Assembly: GCA_017882055.1 (NCBI GenBank)
Contig: JADGQE010000144.1
Span: 1-9,137, forward strand
DNA from: Thermoflexales bacterium
GTDB taxonomy: Bacteria; Chloroflexota; Anaerolineae; Fen-1058
Direction of reading: 5' to 3'
DNA length: 9,137 nucleotides
Of this stretch, positions 1 to 5,741 are shown one piece after another (within the stretch, counting starts at the first letter, position 1; each line of letters begins with the position of its first letter). The notes below the pieces were generated by a model. The model searched no databases. It saw only the letters and a program-made list of their open reading frames with translations, and was not told where the DNA came from. The translations under genes and the position numbers were made by a program.

Positions 1-279
1 TATGCTAGTGAGCAAAAGAAGAATCCGAGGCACTGGTTTCTTGGAATTCCCGCTAACCGCGATTATGATTTTGTAACCTTAATATGCAATCAAGACGCGA
101 GACAGCAACCGCACGTTTTTGTAATTCCAAAACACTTTTTTCAGCCTTTCTGGCAGAATTTAAGCCGAAACGGCAAGCAAGTGAAGTTCAATGTGGTTGG
201 TCAATTCCTTGCAGTTCCCGGTGGATCGCAGGTTGATATGTCAAAATATCTGAATCGCCTCGAAATCTTAAAGACGTAA
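1..279 (+). CDS. C-terminal fragment of an unrecognised protein
   Basis: Frame 1 is open from the first base of the window to a TAA at 277-279, giving 92 residues with no start inside, so the gene begins outside the window. The reading frame looks genuinely coding: it contains NPRHWFLGIPANRDYDF, then a hydrophobic strand-like stretch ending in HVFVIPKHFF, and closes with KYLNRLEILKT. The pattern of Asp-Phe followed by alternating hydrophobics and then a Phe-Val-Ile-Pro strand loosely recalls restriction-endonuclease-like folds, but no catalytic motif is visible and I do not assign a function. By hand count the stretch is about 42% G+C, against about 60% in the neighbouring genes, and its codons are correspondingly A/T-rich, which hints at foreign origin. 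It converges on priA. Confidence 0.72.
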   Translation, partial: YASEQKKNPRHWFLGIPANRDYDFVTLICNQDARQQPHVFVIPKHFFQPFWQNLSRNGKQVKFNVVGQFLAVPGGSQVDMSKYLNRLEILKT

Positions 280-324
280 AAGCTGCCATATGCTAGGCCC
301 GTGCCCAACCTCGGCATGCAGCTT
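278..324 (-). terminator. possible intrinsic terminator after priA
   Basis: The arms AAGCTGC (280-286) and GCAGCTT (318-324) are perfect inverted repeats. Inside them, ATGC (290-293) can pair with GCAT (314-317), and AGG (295-297) with CCT (309-311), leaving small bulges and an 11-nt loop. Read on the minus strand, the hairpin is followed by four T (281-278) and then a further T-rich stretch, the arrangement of a rho-independent terminator. It lies about 120 nt past the priA stop codon and immediately after the stop of the plus-strand gene, so it could serve both. The U-tract is short and the stem imperfect, so this is tentative. Confidence 0.4.
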
Positions 325-442
325 ACACCTTCGGCCACCTGCGCGAGCACCGGGTCTACCTGCCGGTGGTGGTGAGGTAGTGCGGGTTGCCTATAGCAGC
401 GAGGGCGTGGATGAGGCATTTCACCTTCCAGCCTACATGAGC

Positions 443-3067
443 CTATAGCATACTCATGGGATCGATGTCGATTCGCCAGTTAGGCCCCAGGGGGAGATCG
501 CGCAGGATCGAGACTGGATCGGGATGGCGCAGCGCAATGTGCCAGCGATATTGATCGCGCACCCTGGCAAAGAAGCACGGCGCTGGACCGATGATCGATC
601 CATGCGCCACGCCGCGCCGCGTAAGCACTGCATCCAGATCAGCGGCCACTTTCTCGGCTTGCAGCCTGGCCCGATCGGCGTTGGCATCTCGCAGGAGCAG
701 CCGGGCCAGGCGCGTGTAGGGTGGATACGCGGCGGCTTGCCGAAATTCGAGTTCGCGTTTGGCAAATGCGGCATAATCGTGCTGCGCCGCGGTCTCGATG
801 GCGTAATTGTCCGGCGCATACGTCTGAATGATGGCGCGTCCGCCCAGTAGTCCGCGCCCCGCCCGACCGGCGACCTGTGCCAACAGCTGAAACGTTCTTT
901 CGCTCGAACGAAAATCTGGCAAGTGCAAACTCGTATCCGCCGAAATCACACCGACCAGAGTGACAAGTGGCAGGTCAAGCCCCTTGGCGATCATCTGCGT
1001 GCCGATCAGCACATCGGCCTCGTGGTTGATGAAGTGCTGCAAGATAATCTCGTGCGCGCCTTTCGCCGTCGTCGTGTCTCGATCCCAGCGCAGGGTGCGC
1101 GCCTCCGGAAACATCTCCTTCAGCGTGCTTTCGATCTTTTGTGTGCCGGCCCCGAAATAGCGAATGCGTAAACTGTCACACGCCGGGCATTGGTTCGGCT
1201 GGATCGCGTGATGATCGCAAGTGTGGCAGATCAACGTCGGGGCAGCCGTTTGTGATTGCGTGGGGCCAGCCGTTTGTGATTGCGTCGGGGCAGCCCCTTG
1301 CGGCTGCCCAATTTCGTGATACGTCAGCGGTGAATCACAGCGCGGACACTTCAGCACGTAGCCGCAATCGCGGCACAGCACGAACGTCGCCGAGCCGCGC
1401 CGATTCATGAACAAGATCGCCTGCTCGCCGCGCTTCAACACATCCGACAGTGCGCTTTGCAATCGGCGACTGAAGATGTGCGGGTTGCCGGATTTGATCT
1501 CGGCGCGCAGATCGACGATGTCCACCTGCGGTAGCTGCGTGTAACGCGCATCGTCCACTTCGGCGGGCTGATACGCTGTGGCCTGAAGGTGATAGCGGGC
1601 CTGCTGGTCTTGAAGGTGCTGAACGTGGCCGAGGATTCGACGCGACAACGTGAGTAGTTTGAATTCACCCCTGGATGCGCGCTGCCAGGCTTCGAGCGAC
1701 GGTGTGGCGCTGCCCAGAATCACCGTGGCCTGGCTGAGCCGCGCTAACTCGATTGCAACATCGCGGGCATGATATAACGGCTGCTGAATCGGGATGGTGT
1801 GCACGACTTCTTCATGTTGTTTGTAACTCGCGTCGTGTTCTTCGTCGAGCACGATCAGGCCCAGGCGATTGAACGGCAGGAACAACGCCGAGCGAGCACC
1901 GACTACCACATCGACCTGGCCCAATTGAATGCGCCGCCACGTGTCATAGCGTTCGTTCAACGAGAGATCGCTGTGCCACACGGCCAGCCGATCGGGAAAG
2001 CGCACGGCAAAGCGCCGAATCGTCTGCGCCGTCAGGCTGATTTCAGGCACCAGGACGATCGCTTGCTTGCCCTGCTTGAGAACTTCGGCGACGGCGCGCA
2101 AGTAGATTTCGGTTTTGCCGCTGCCCGTGATGCCGTGCAGTAAGTAAACAAGGGTTGAGGAAACAAGGTTGGGCTGGATTTCATTCCATACGAAAGCCTG
2201 ATCGTTGGTGAGCGCAGGCGGCTCGGTTGACGCGAAGACTTGATCAGCCAACGGATCACGCAGGACTTCGTCGCTGCGCGTGACGATCAAGCCCAGCGAC
2301 TGCAAGACTTTCAGATCGTTTGAGTTGCAGCCGGTTTCGGCAACCAGCCAATCGATATCGATGGGCGTGCCGTGTGCCTCGAGAAATTCCAGCGCCGATC
2401 GACGGCGGGCGGCTTCAGGCTGGCGGCCCAGATCGGGCAGGGCGTTGAAGTCGATCGGGCGTACCGCCCGATCGATCCGCCGGATGTGTTTGGGCCGGGT
2501 GGCGGCTGAGGGTAATACGCGCCGATGAGTGACCCAACCTTGCTTCATTAAGTGCTCGATCGCCGCCTTCCAATCGCGGCGTTTGAAAGCGGCGTTGATC
2601 TGGGTGGTGCGCTGCGGACCGCGCGATCGCAGGAACTCCATCACGTCCGCCTGCGTCCTGGTCAATTTGGGCAGAACGGCGTCGTGGTCTTTCAGCGTGT
2701 ATTCGATATCGGAATGGAGCGACTGGCCGGGCGGCGCAAAGAGGCGCACGCAGTTGCTGAGCGGTTCGAGGTAACTCTCTGAAATCCAGTGCGCCAGTTC
2801 GAGATGCAGCGGGTTAACGACGGGTGCGGGATGCAGCAGCGCTTCGAGCGGCTTCACTTTCAGCGAATCAGGTTTTTGATCGAGCACCCGCACGACGATG
2901 CCGGATACGAGCCGATCGAATTCGTCCTGCCGCCCGAAGGGCGCCAACACCAGGCAGCCTGCACTCAGCGTGTCCGGCCAGCTCTCTGGCACTTCATACG
3001 TATAAGCCCGTGGGACACGTTTGGTGATGGGAATGCGATGCGGAAAAACGGCGACTTCGACATACAT
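443..3067 (-). CDS. priA: Primosomal protein N' (PriA), replication-restart helicase
   Basis: An 874-residue PriA, the 3'-to-5' superfamily 2 helicase that recognises stalled forks and starts reloading of the replicative helicase. The N-terminal 3'-DNA-binding domain covers roughly residues 1-110, followed by winged-helix-like segments. Helicase lobe 1 has Walker A GITGSGKT (312-319), DEEH (408-411) and GSATPS (452-457). Lobe 2 has IGTQMIAKG (688-696) and QVAGRAGRG (731-739). Eight zinc ligands are present: C565, C568, C574, C577, C614, C617, C627 and C630. The C-terminus ends in a typical DIDP motif. At 874 residues it is longer than the usual 730-800, through a longer winged-helix region, an insertion near 480-512 and a repeat-built insertion in the zinc module. 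The ATG start (3065-3067) gives the expected N-terminus but has no clear Shine-Dalgarno, and heptamer repeats begin within about 10 nt. It is probably transcribed with gmk and the rhomboid gene. Identity is secure. Confidence 0.97.
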   Translation of the reverse strand: MYVEVAVFPHRIPITKRVPRAYTYEVPESWPDTLSAGCLVLAPFGRQDEFDRLVSGIVVRVLDQKPDSLKVKPLEALLHPAPVVNPLHLELAHWISESYLEPLSNCVRLFAPPGQSLHSDIEYTLKDHDAVLPKLTRTQADVMEFLRSRGPQRTTQINAAFKRRDWKAAIEHLMKQGWVTHRRVLPSAATRPKHIRRIDRAVRPIDFNALPDLGRQPEAARRRSALEFLEAHGTPIDIDWLVAETGCNSNDLKVLQSLGLIVTRSDEVLRDPLADQVFASTEPPALTNDQAFVWNEIQPNLVSSTLVYLLHGITGSGKTEIYLRAVAEVLKQGKQAIVLVPEISLTAQTIRRFAVRFPDRLAVWHSDLSLNERYDTWRRIQLGQVDVVVGARSALFLPFNRLGLIVLDEEHDASYKQHEEVVHTIPIQQPLYHARDVAIELARLSQATVILGSATPSLEAWQRASRGEFKLLTLSRRILGHVQHLQDQQARYHLQATAYQPAEVDDARYTQLPQVDIVDLRAEIKSGNPHIFSRRLQSALSDVLKRGEQAILFMNRRGSATFVLCRDCGYVLKCPRCDSPLTYHEIGQPQGAAPTQSQTAGPTQSQTAAPTLICHTCDHHAIQPNQCPACDSLRIRYFGAGTQKIESTLKEMFPEARTLRWDRDTTTAKGAHEIILQHFINHEADVLIGTQMIAKGLDLPLVTLVGVISADTSLHLPDFRSSERTFQLLAQVAGRAGRGLLGGRAIIQTYAPDNYAIETAAQHDYAAFAKRELEFRQAAAYPPYTRLARLLLRDANADRARLQAEKVAADLDAVLTRRGVAHGSIIGPAPCFFARVRDQYRWHIALRHPDPVSILRDLPLGPNWRIDIDPMSML
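1238..1295. repeat. 24-bp tandem repeat inside priA
   Basis: Two adjacent 24-bp copies (1238-1261 and 1262-1285) match at 22 of 24 positions. A third copy starts at 1286 and matches copy one for 10 bases. Because the period is a multiple of three, the repeat stays in the priA frame and encodes the eight-residue unit (A/G)PTQSQTA twice (priA residues 593-608), plus a following APT. It falls between the second and third cysteine pairs of the PriA zinc-binding module. Confidence 0.9.
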
Positions 3068-3076
3068 GCGAGATCA

Positions 3077-3136
3077 GATGTTGGATGTTGGATGTTGGAT
3101 GTTGGATATTGGATGTTGGATATTGGATGTTGGAAG
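3077..3136. repeat. heptanucleotide tandem repeat array (TTGGATG)n
   Basis: After a leading GATG (3077-3080) there are eight consecutive 7-bp units: TTGGATG three times, TTGGATA, TTGGATG, TTGGATA, TTGGATG and a final TTGGAAG (3130-3136). The array sits in the 108-bp gap between the rhomboid stop and the priA start, ending about 10 nt from the priA ATG. Arrays of short 7-bp repeats are known from cyanobacteria and other bacteria (STRR-type repeats). A further imperfect inverted repeat, GAAGTT (3133-3138) with AACTTC (3152-3157), lies on its rhomboid side. No function is evident. It could vary in copy number by slippage. Confidence 0.95.
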
Positions 3137-3175
3137 TTAGGTGACGATGCCAACTTCTAATCTCCAATTTCCAGC

Positions 3176-3937
3176 TTAAGCGTGATGCAGCGTCAACGCA
3201 GCATAGAAAGTCACAACCAGCAGCGCGCCGAACAAGACCACGCCGAGCCACTCGGCCTTCAGCGAGTTGAGATCGATGACGCGGCGCGTTCCATCCGATC
3301 GCTGTTCAATCTGATAATAGGGACATAGCAGCCAGCCGAGCGTGAGTCCCCCGATCAATCCGCCCAGGTGTCCGAAGTTGTCGATCTGCGGATTGCTGAG
3401 ACCGTAGATCACATTGATCAAGCCGATGAATAGCAGGTTATTCAATCGACGTGAGCCGAGCGCGCCGAAGATCTTGCGGTTGCGGATAAAGAAGGCAGCC
3501 TCAGCGCCGATGAGGCCGACGATGCCCGTCGACGCGCCGGCCGATAGGCCATACGTCATTGCGAAACTGGCAATCGCGCCGGAGATGCACGTCAGCAGGA
3601 AGATCGCCATGAAACGCGAGGCGCCATACCACGCTTCAACCTCCTGGCCGATGATGTACAGGCTGTAAGCGTTGAGCAAAATGTGTACGATGCCAATGTG
3701 CAAAAAATTCGCGGTGAACAAGCGCCAATATTGACCGGCCGAAACCAGGGGAGCGTAATTTGCGCCAAATTGAATGAGAACCTCCGGATTTTGGCTGCCG
3801 CCGTTGCCGCTGCCGGCAATCTCTTCGAGCAAGAAAACCACTGCGATGATGCCGATGAGGATATAGGTCCAGCGCGGGCGGGACAACGGCATGCGGAGCG
3901 GCGGCGGGGCGGCGGGTTGATTCTCTAGCGGATTCAT
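3176..3937 (-). CDS. Rhomboid family intramembrane serine protease
   Basis: A 253-residue polytopic membrane protein that would cleave transmembrane substrates within the bilayer. The rhomboid signature is complete: WRLFTANFLH (71-80), HILLN (85-89) with the oxyanion-type Asn at N89, the nucleophile S136 in GASTG (134-138), and the catalytic H190 in NFGHLGG (187-193). Hydrophobic segments lie near 24-40, 74-97, 107-128, 133-151, 166-181, 188-205 and 229-248, consistent with a 6- or 7-helix rhomboid. A short Pro-rich cytoplasmic N-terminus precedes helix 1, and there is no extra fused domain. The ATG overlaps the gmk stop as ATGA (CDSs share 3934-3937), and AGGTGA (3942-3947) lies 4 nt upstream inside gmk, so translation is probably coupled. 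The substrate cannot be inferred. Confidence 0.95.
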   Translation of the reverse strand: MNPLENQPAAPPPLRMPLSRPRWTYILIGIIAVVFLLEEIAGSGNGGSQNPEVLIQFGANYAPLVSAGQYWRLFTANFLHIGIVHILLNAYSLYIIGQEVEAWYGASRFMAIFLLTCISGAIASFAMTYGLSAGASTGIVGLIGAEAAFFIRNRKIFGALGSRRLNNLLFIGLINVIYGLSNPQIDNFGHLGGLIGGLTLGWLLCPYYQIEQRSDGTRRVIDLNSLKAEWLGVVLFGALLVVTFYAALTLHHA

Positions 3938-4554
3938 AATATCACCTGGCGCGGATGGACCCGGCAGTGTTCGGCCCGAATGATGCTGATCACACTCTCG
4001 ACGGCCTCCTCCAGATAGCCTTCGCGGTTGACGACGACGTAGTCGAATTCGGGAATGCGCTGCAGTTCTTCGCGCGCGGCGGCGATGCGCACGCGCAGGG
4101 TTTCAGTTGTTTCGGTTCGGCGGCGCGACAGGCGTTCGATCAGCTCGGCTTCGCTGCCGGCGGTGAGGAAGATAAAGATCGCTTGCGGCGCGATGCGCTT
4201 GATGGTGGCGGCGCCTTGCACGTCGACGCGCAGCACGGCATCATGGCCGGACGCCAATGCTTCACGCACGGGCTGCCTGGGAATGCCTTTGTAATCGCCG
4301 TAAACGACGGCGTGTTCCAGCAGCTCGCCCTGTTCCAGCATCGTGACAAACGTCTCGGTCGAGACAAAATGATAATCGACGCCGTCGACTTCGTCGGGCC
4401 GCCTGGCGCGCGTATTCATGGTCGCGACGAAACGAAATGGCAGGCCAAGCTCTTTCATGCGACGCAGCACGCTGTCTTTGCCTACGCCCGACGGGCCGGA
4501 GATGACGACCAGGAAGGAATGTTTGTCAAATTCGTACGGATCACGCTCGGTCAA
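3934..4554 (-). CDS. gmk: Guanylate kinase-like NMP kinase
   Basis: A 206-residue guanylate kinase homologue, expected to phosphorylate (d)GMP to (d)GDP in the cytoplasm. Walker A is GPSGVGKD (20-27). The phosphate-binding arginines R49 and R52 and the E55-G58-Y61-F63 block match the family, followed by the VDVQGA element (110-115) and a basic lid (RLSRRR, 141-146). Length is normal for the family. Several positions that contact GMP in the yeast enzyme look changed here: T45 at Ser34, K89 at Tyr78 and I91 at Ser80 (motif YGDYKGIP, 85-92). E80 and D111 seem kept. This is an alignment by eye. The start is a TTG (4552-4554) with a strong AGGAG 5 nt upstream. No ATG fits, because the next Met is inside the fold. 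It is the first gene of the gmk-rhomboid-priA run. The family assignment is firm; GMP specificity is less so. Confidence 0.92.
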   Translation of the reverse strand: MTERDPYEFDKHSFLVVISGPSGVGKDSVLRRMKELGLPFRFVATMNTRARRPDEVDGVDYHFVSTETFVTMLEQGELLEHAVVYGDYKGIPRQPVREALASGHDAVLRVDVQGAATIKRIAPQAIFIFLTAGSEAELIERLSRRRTETTETLRVRIAAAREELQRIPEFDYVVVNREGYLEEAVESVISIIRAEHCRVHPRQVIL

Positions 4555-4564
4555 GATTGCTCCT
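4555..4564 (-). promoter_or_regulatory. Shine-Dalgarno deciding the TTG start of gmk
   Basis: On the minus strand, AGGAG (complement of 4560-4564) precedes the TTG codon by 5 nt (CAATC). The frame meets a stop at 4567-4569, so no upstream start is possible. This site supports the rare TTG start. It also overlaps the -35 region proposed for the divergent zinc-ribbon gene. Confidence 0.75.
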
Positions 4565-4585
4565 CGCTATGCGATCGGTTATAAT
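4557..4585 (+). promoter_or_regulatory. sigma-70-type promoter, probably shared with the divergent gmk
   Basis: A perfect -10 TATAAT (4580-4585) stands 17 nt downstream of TTGCTC (4557-4562), which keeps the TTG of the -35 consensus. It would start transcription near 4592 toward the zinc-ribbon gene. The same core reads TATAAC on the minus strand (4578-4583), pointing at gmk, although I see no good -35 on that side. The two -10 boxes overlap through the symmetric TTATAA. Confidence 0.6.
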
Positions 4586-4652
4586 TGCTGCGTCGTGCGT
4601 ACTCCGCACTGCGTCACTCAAAGCCATACGCATCCCATATCACGGAGTTTCT

Positions 4653-5105
4653 ATGCCCATCTTCGAATATCGCTGTGCCGATTGTAAAAAGAAAGTCTCG
4701 GTTTTCTTCCGCAGTTTCTCAGAAGTCGATCATGCCGCGGCTCGCTGCCCGAATTGCAATGGCAGTCAACTCACGCGGTTGATATCCAAAGTGCGCGTGA
4801 TTCGCGGCGCGTCTGCCCCCAGCAGCAGTGAAGGTGTCGACGACTCGATGCTGGACGGCCTGGACGAAAACGATCCGCGCTCGCTGGGCAAGATGATGCG
4901 CCGCATGGCCGACGAAACCGGCGAAAACCTTGGCCCCGAATTCGGCGAAGTCGTGGGCCGCCTGGAAAAGGGCGAAGACCCCGAAGCGATCGAGAAGTCT
5001 ATGCCCGAAATAGCCGACATGATGGGCGATGCCGGCGGCGCCGGCGATATGGGTATGGGTGGCATGGGTAGCATGGGTGGAATGGGCGGCTTAGGTGACG
5101 AGTAA
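4653..5105 (+). CDS. FmdB-type zinc-ribbon protein with Gly/Met-rich tail
   Basis: A 150-residue protein beginning MPIFEYRCADC, the standard start of the FmdB/CxxC regulatory zinc-ribbon family. Zinc ligands are C8, C11, C32 and C35. After the ribbon comes an acidic, mostly helical segment (about 60-120, with DPRSLGKMMRRM and RLEKGEDPEAIE) and then a Gly/Met-rich tail (about 128-148) of GGM-like units resembling the flexible tail of GroEL. The role of this family is poorly defined; it was named after a putative formamidase regulator. The start at 4653 is preferred over an in-frame ATG 96 nt upstream because GGAG (4644-4647) lies 5 nt before it, the family N-terminus begins here, and the upstream extension would overlap the promoter. 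It is the only complete plus-strand gene and sits between two minus-strand kinase genes. Its TAA directly abuts the tmk stop. The domain is certain, the function unknown. Confidence 0.9.
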   Translation: MPIFEYRCADCKKKVSVFFRSFSEVDHAAARCPNCNGSQLTRLISKVRVIRGASAPSSSEGVDDSMLDGLDENDPRSLGKMMRRMADETGENLGPEFGEVVGRLEKGEDPEAIEKSMPEIADMMGDAGGAGDMGMGGMGSMGGMGGLGDE

Positions 5106-5741
5106 TCAACTGGTTGCCCGATTCCCTAACCGCTTTTTTACTTCGGTTCTGATCCTCGCCTGAATCTCTTCCACGCTTTGCGTTCCATCGATCACGATCC
5201 AGCGCTGCGGCTCGGCAGCGATCATTTCCAGATAACCGTCGCGCACCCGGCGATGAAACTCCAGCGTTTGATCGTCCATGCGGTTCCACTCGCCGCCGCC
5301 GCGGCGGCGCCGATTGATCCCTTCAGCAACGTCGATGTCCAGATAAAACGTCAGATCGGGCTTGAGGTTCTGCGTCGCAAACGCAATGATCTGTTTGACT
5401 TCGGCGCGATCCAGTCCTCGCCCGTAGCTCTGATAAGCCAGGGTGCTGTCGGCGTAGCGATCGCACAAGACGATGCCGCCGCGCGCGAGCTGCGGCTTGA
5501 TCATCTGTTCGACCAACTGCGCCCGTGCCGCGCCATACAGCAGGCATTCAGCCCGAGCACTCATGTCGCGATTGTGCAGGGCGTGCACCACTTCACGGAT
5601 CTGATCGCCGATCGGGGTGCCGCCCGGCTCGCGCAGGGTTAGCACGTTGCAGCCTTCGGCCGACAATGCTTCGCTCAGCAGCTTAAGCTGCGTCGTCTTG
5701 CCGCTGCCATCTGGACCTTCCAGGGTGATGAAGAGGCTCAT
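5106..5741 (-). CDS. tmk: Thymidylate kinase
   Basis: A 211-residue dTMP kinase that converts dTMP plus ATP to dTDP, the step shared by de novo and salvage dTTP synthesis. Motifs in order: P-loop GPDGSGKTT (9-17), EPGGTP (38-43), the DRYADST block (94-100) with the conserved DRY, YQSYGRGL (103-110), and an Arg-rich lid (RRRRGGGEWNR, 144-154) followed by a typical helix (EFHRRVRDGYL). Length is normal for the family and every expected motif is present. The ATG (5739-5741) directly follows the TAA of the AAA/R3H gene (5742-5744). Only a weak GAGAG precedes it, so translation probably depends on the upstream gene. The stop codon touches the stop of the convergent zinc-ribbon gene, leaving no room for a terminator between them. 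Confidence 0.97.
   Translation of the reverse strand: MSLFITLEGPDGSGKTTQLKLLSEALSAEGCNVLTLREPGGTPIGDQIREVVHALHNRDMSARAECLLYGAARAQLVEQMIKPQLARGGIVLCDRYADSTLAYQSYGRGLDRAEVKQIIAFATQNLKPDLTFYLDIDVAEGINRRRRGGGEWNRMDDQTLEFHRRVRDGYLEMIAAEPQRWIVIDGTQSVEEIQARIRTEVKKRLGNRATS

Noticed and set aside
201..419. Minus-strand ORF of 72 codons
   Set aside because: It overlaps the better plus-strand frame 1-279 and the hairpin, and its product is rich in Pro, His and Arg with no recognisable pattern.
290..448. Plus-strand 52-codon ATG frame, and a short frame near 297-380 reading YTFGHLREHRVYLPVVVR
   Set aside because: The first overlaps the priA stop and has no Shine-Dalgarno. The second looks slightly protein-like, as from a gene remnant, but is too short to assign. 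I see nothing firm in the 163-bp gap beyond the hairpin.
389..450. Direct repeat GCCTATAGCA at 389-398 and 441-450
   Set aside because: Only 10 bp, two copies, one inside the priA stop region, and no flanking element. Probably chance.
3077..3136. Heptamer array as a CRISPR array
   Set aside because: The units are 7 bp and contiguous, with no spacers, and there are no cas genes in the window.
3133..3157. Inverted repeat GAAGTT/AACTTC after the rhomboid gene as a terminator
   Set aside because: Only 6 bp with a 13-nt loop and no following T-run on the minus strand. priA probably relies on read-through from upstream.
2965..3251. ORFs across the heptamer array encoding SNIQHPT-like heptapeptide repeats
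   Set aside because: Any frame through 7-bp repeats yields a periodic peptide. They overlap the priA N-terminus or the rhomboid C-terminus and lack start signals, a common source of false gene calls.
3955..4584. Plus-strand 209-codon ORF antisense to gmk
   Set aside because: A shadow frame of a high-GC gene. The gmk motifs on the minus strand are unequivocal.
4557..4652. N-terminal 32-residue extension of the zinc-ribbon protein
   Set aside because: The family starts at MPIFEYRC, there is a good Shine-Dalgarno for 4653, and the extension would begin within the promoter, upstream of the expected transcript start.
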